Source of the DNA: Bacteroidota bacterium
GTDB lineage: Bacteria; Bacteroidota; Bacteroidia; Bacteroidales; GCA-2748055
DNA: 22,936 bases
Reading direction: 5' to 3'
Assembly: GCA_024244665.1 (NCBI GenBank)
Contig: JAAEOI010000343.1
Location: 1 to 22,936, forward strand
Of this stretch, positions 21,887 to 22,936 are shown in pieces. The notes below the pieces were generated by a model, which worked only from the letters and a program-made list of their open reading frames with translations, did no database searches and was not told where the DNA came from. How positions within the stretch are numbered: position 1 is the first letter of the stretch; each line of letters begins with the position of its first letter. Made by a program: the position numbers and the translations under genes.

Positions 21887-22936
21887 ATGTCAGACAGAAG
21901 ATCATTTATTAAGAAGTCGGGTGCCTTTGCGGCCCTGGCAGCGGGATCATCACTTGGTTTGAGAGCGGGTAATTTTTCTTATGGAGCAGATCCACTGAGG
22001 ATCTTGCCCAAAAGGCTGAAGGAGGGGGATCTTATTGGATTGGTCACTCCCGGGAGTTCGGTTACTGAAGAGCAACTGGCTACCAGTATTTCCAAGCTGG
22101 AAGCCCTGGGCTTCAGGACTACTCACAATGATACTGTGCTTTCCGAGTACGGCTATTTTGCAGGGCCTGACCGTGAAAGAGCCGATGAATTAGTGGAAAT
22201 GTTTGTTCGGGAGGATGTGGATGCCATTATGTGTGTACGGGGGGGCTATGGTTCTATCCGGATTCTTGACTTGCTGGATTTTGATCTGATCCGGAACAAT
22301 CCCAAGGTCTTTATTGGCTATAGTGATATTACAGCTCTGCTCACATCTGTTTTTCAGGAGACCGGCCTGGTGACCTTTCATGCTCCCATGGGCATTTCAG
22401 AATTCAATAGATTCAGTTTGAAATCCATGCGGAAGGTACTCATGGATCCCCGGGAGTCTTATAAACTTCCATACAGGCGGGAGAAAGAGACCAGGGAAAA
22501 TCCGGAATATGATCGTTATACCATTAGCGGAGGGGAGGCTGAAGGAGTATTGATCGGGGGAAACATCAGTGTGCTTGATTCCATCATCGGTACCCGTTTT
22601 GAGCCTGATTTCGAGAATAAACTTGTATACCTGGAAGAGGTAGGGGAAAAAACCTACCGGGTGGATAAAATGATTTTCCACCTTCTTTCCGCCACAAATC
22701 TGAAAAAGGCCAAGGGCATTATTTTGGGAGCTTTTGATGAATGCAACATATCTGAAGAACCCACTCTATCTTTAAAGGTGGCCCTGGACGACCTGCTCAA
22801 ACCACTGGGGATTCCCGTTTCATACGGGCTTTCTTTTGGTCATATCAACAGAATGCTCACCATTCCAACCGGTATCCGGGCGGTCATGAATGCTGACAAA
22901 AACAGTTTTGAGCTGCTGGAAGCAGCAGTTATTTAA
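21887..22936 (+). CDS. LD-carboxypeptidase (peptidase S66) with Tat-type signal, YkfA/LdcA-like
   Basis: A 349-residue protein whose stop codon is the last codon of the window. The N-terminus has a twin-arginine motif (SDRRSFIKKSGAFAALAAGS), so it is probably exported by Tat. The S66 domain spans ~45-345 with nucleophile S146 in FIGYSDIT, E250 in YLEEVGEK and H319 in SFGHINRM as the Ser-Glu-His triad. It also has the family opening GDLIGLVTPGS and RGGYGS. It should remove the terminal D-Ala from murein tetrapeptides. Together with the two upstream genes it completes the set for breaking down murein peptides. Export distinguishes it from cytoplasmic LdcA of E. coli. Confidence 0.9.
   Translation: MSDRRSFIKKSGAFAALAAGSSLGLRAGNFSYGADPLRILPKRLKEGDLIGLVTPGSSVTEEQLATSISKLEALGFRTTHNDTVLSEYGYFAGPDRERADELVEMFVREDVDAIMCVRGGYGSIRILDLLDFDLIRNNPKVFIGYSDITALLTSVFQETGLVTFHAPMGISEFNRFSLKSMRKVLMDPRESYKLPYRREKETRENPEYDRYTISGGEAEGVLIGGNISVLDSIIGTRFEPDFENKLVYLEEVGEKTYRVDKMIFHLLSATNLKKAKGIILGAFDECNISEEPTLSLKVALDDLLKPLGIPVSYGLSFGHINRMLTIPTGIRAVMNADKNSFELLEAAVI

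Overview
The window reads as a piece of a Bacteroidota chromosome, most likely an anaerobic or facultative Bacteroidia (Marinilabiliales/Bacteroidales-like). The evidence is a TonB-dependent receptor barrel, a type IX secretion (Por) C-terminal sorting domain, start codons without Shine-Dalgarno sequences, promoters of the Bacteroidota form TTTG-N19-21-TAnnTTTG, stand-alone TonB plug-domain proteins and DUF3857/transglutaminase pairs. Species cannot be named. All protein genes lie on the + strand; the only clear minus-strand gene is an elongator tRNA-Met.

Layout. 2-1546: C-terminal part of a TonB-dependent receptor, cut by the window edge. 1547-1965: a gene-free gap holding a decayed, internally deleted IS6-like element (1613-1880) with both terminal inverted repeats and the last 35 codons of a transposase on the minus strand. 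1966-3612: an AT-rich leucine-rich-repeat protein exported by type IX secretion. 3613-4175: a hairpin-rich gap with tandem terminators and the tRNA-Met with a textbook promoter. 4176-6122: CPA2-type cation/proton antiporter with TrkA domains. 6123-6481: promoters and a 35-codon possible lipoprotein. 6482-7369: homocysteine S-methyltransferase family enzyme. 7435-8667: two tandem barrel-less TonB-plug proteins, the first broken by a frameshift in an A9 run and two internal deletions. 8743-9708: exported kelch propeller. 9832-12710: three consecutive GNAT-fold proteins. 12887-14323: MATE exporter. 14516-18309: two overlapping exported DUF3857/transglutaminase-like proteins, one without catalytic residues. 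18526-19468: a radical-SAM glycyl-radical-enzyme activase followed by only the first ~23 codons of its partner enzyme. 19513-22936: a three-gene murein-peptide cluster (NlpC/P60 endopeptidase, L-Ala-D/L-Glu epimerase, LD-carboxypeptidase).

Two points stand out. First, arrays of a 7-bp repeat (CAGTACT / CAGTAGA / CAGTGCT) occur at 14326, 18432 and 19415, all in the same orientation; the two long arrays share nearly the same order of unit variants, and the short one sits exactly where the glycyl radical enzyme gene is broken off. Second, the last three genes match the ykfC/ykfB/ykfA set for murein-peptide breakdown, but all three carry export signals (one lipoprotein, two Tat-type), so the pathway appears to run outside the cytoplasm.

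Assignments rest on motif recognition by eye. No database search, fold prediction or read mapping was possible.
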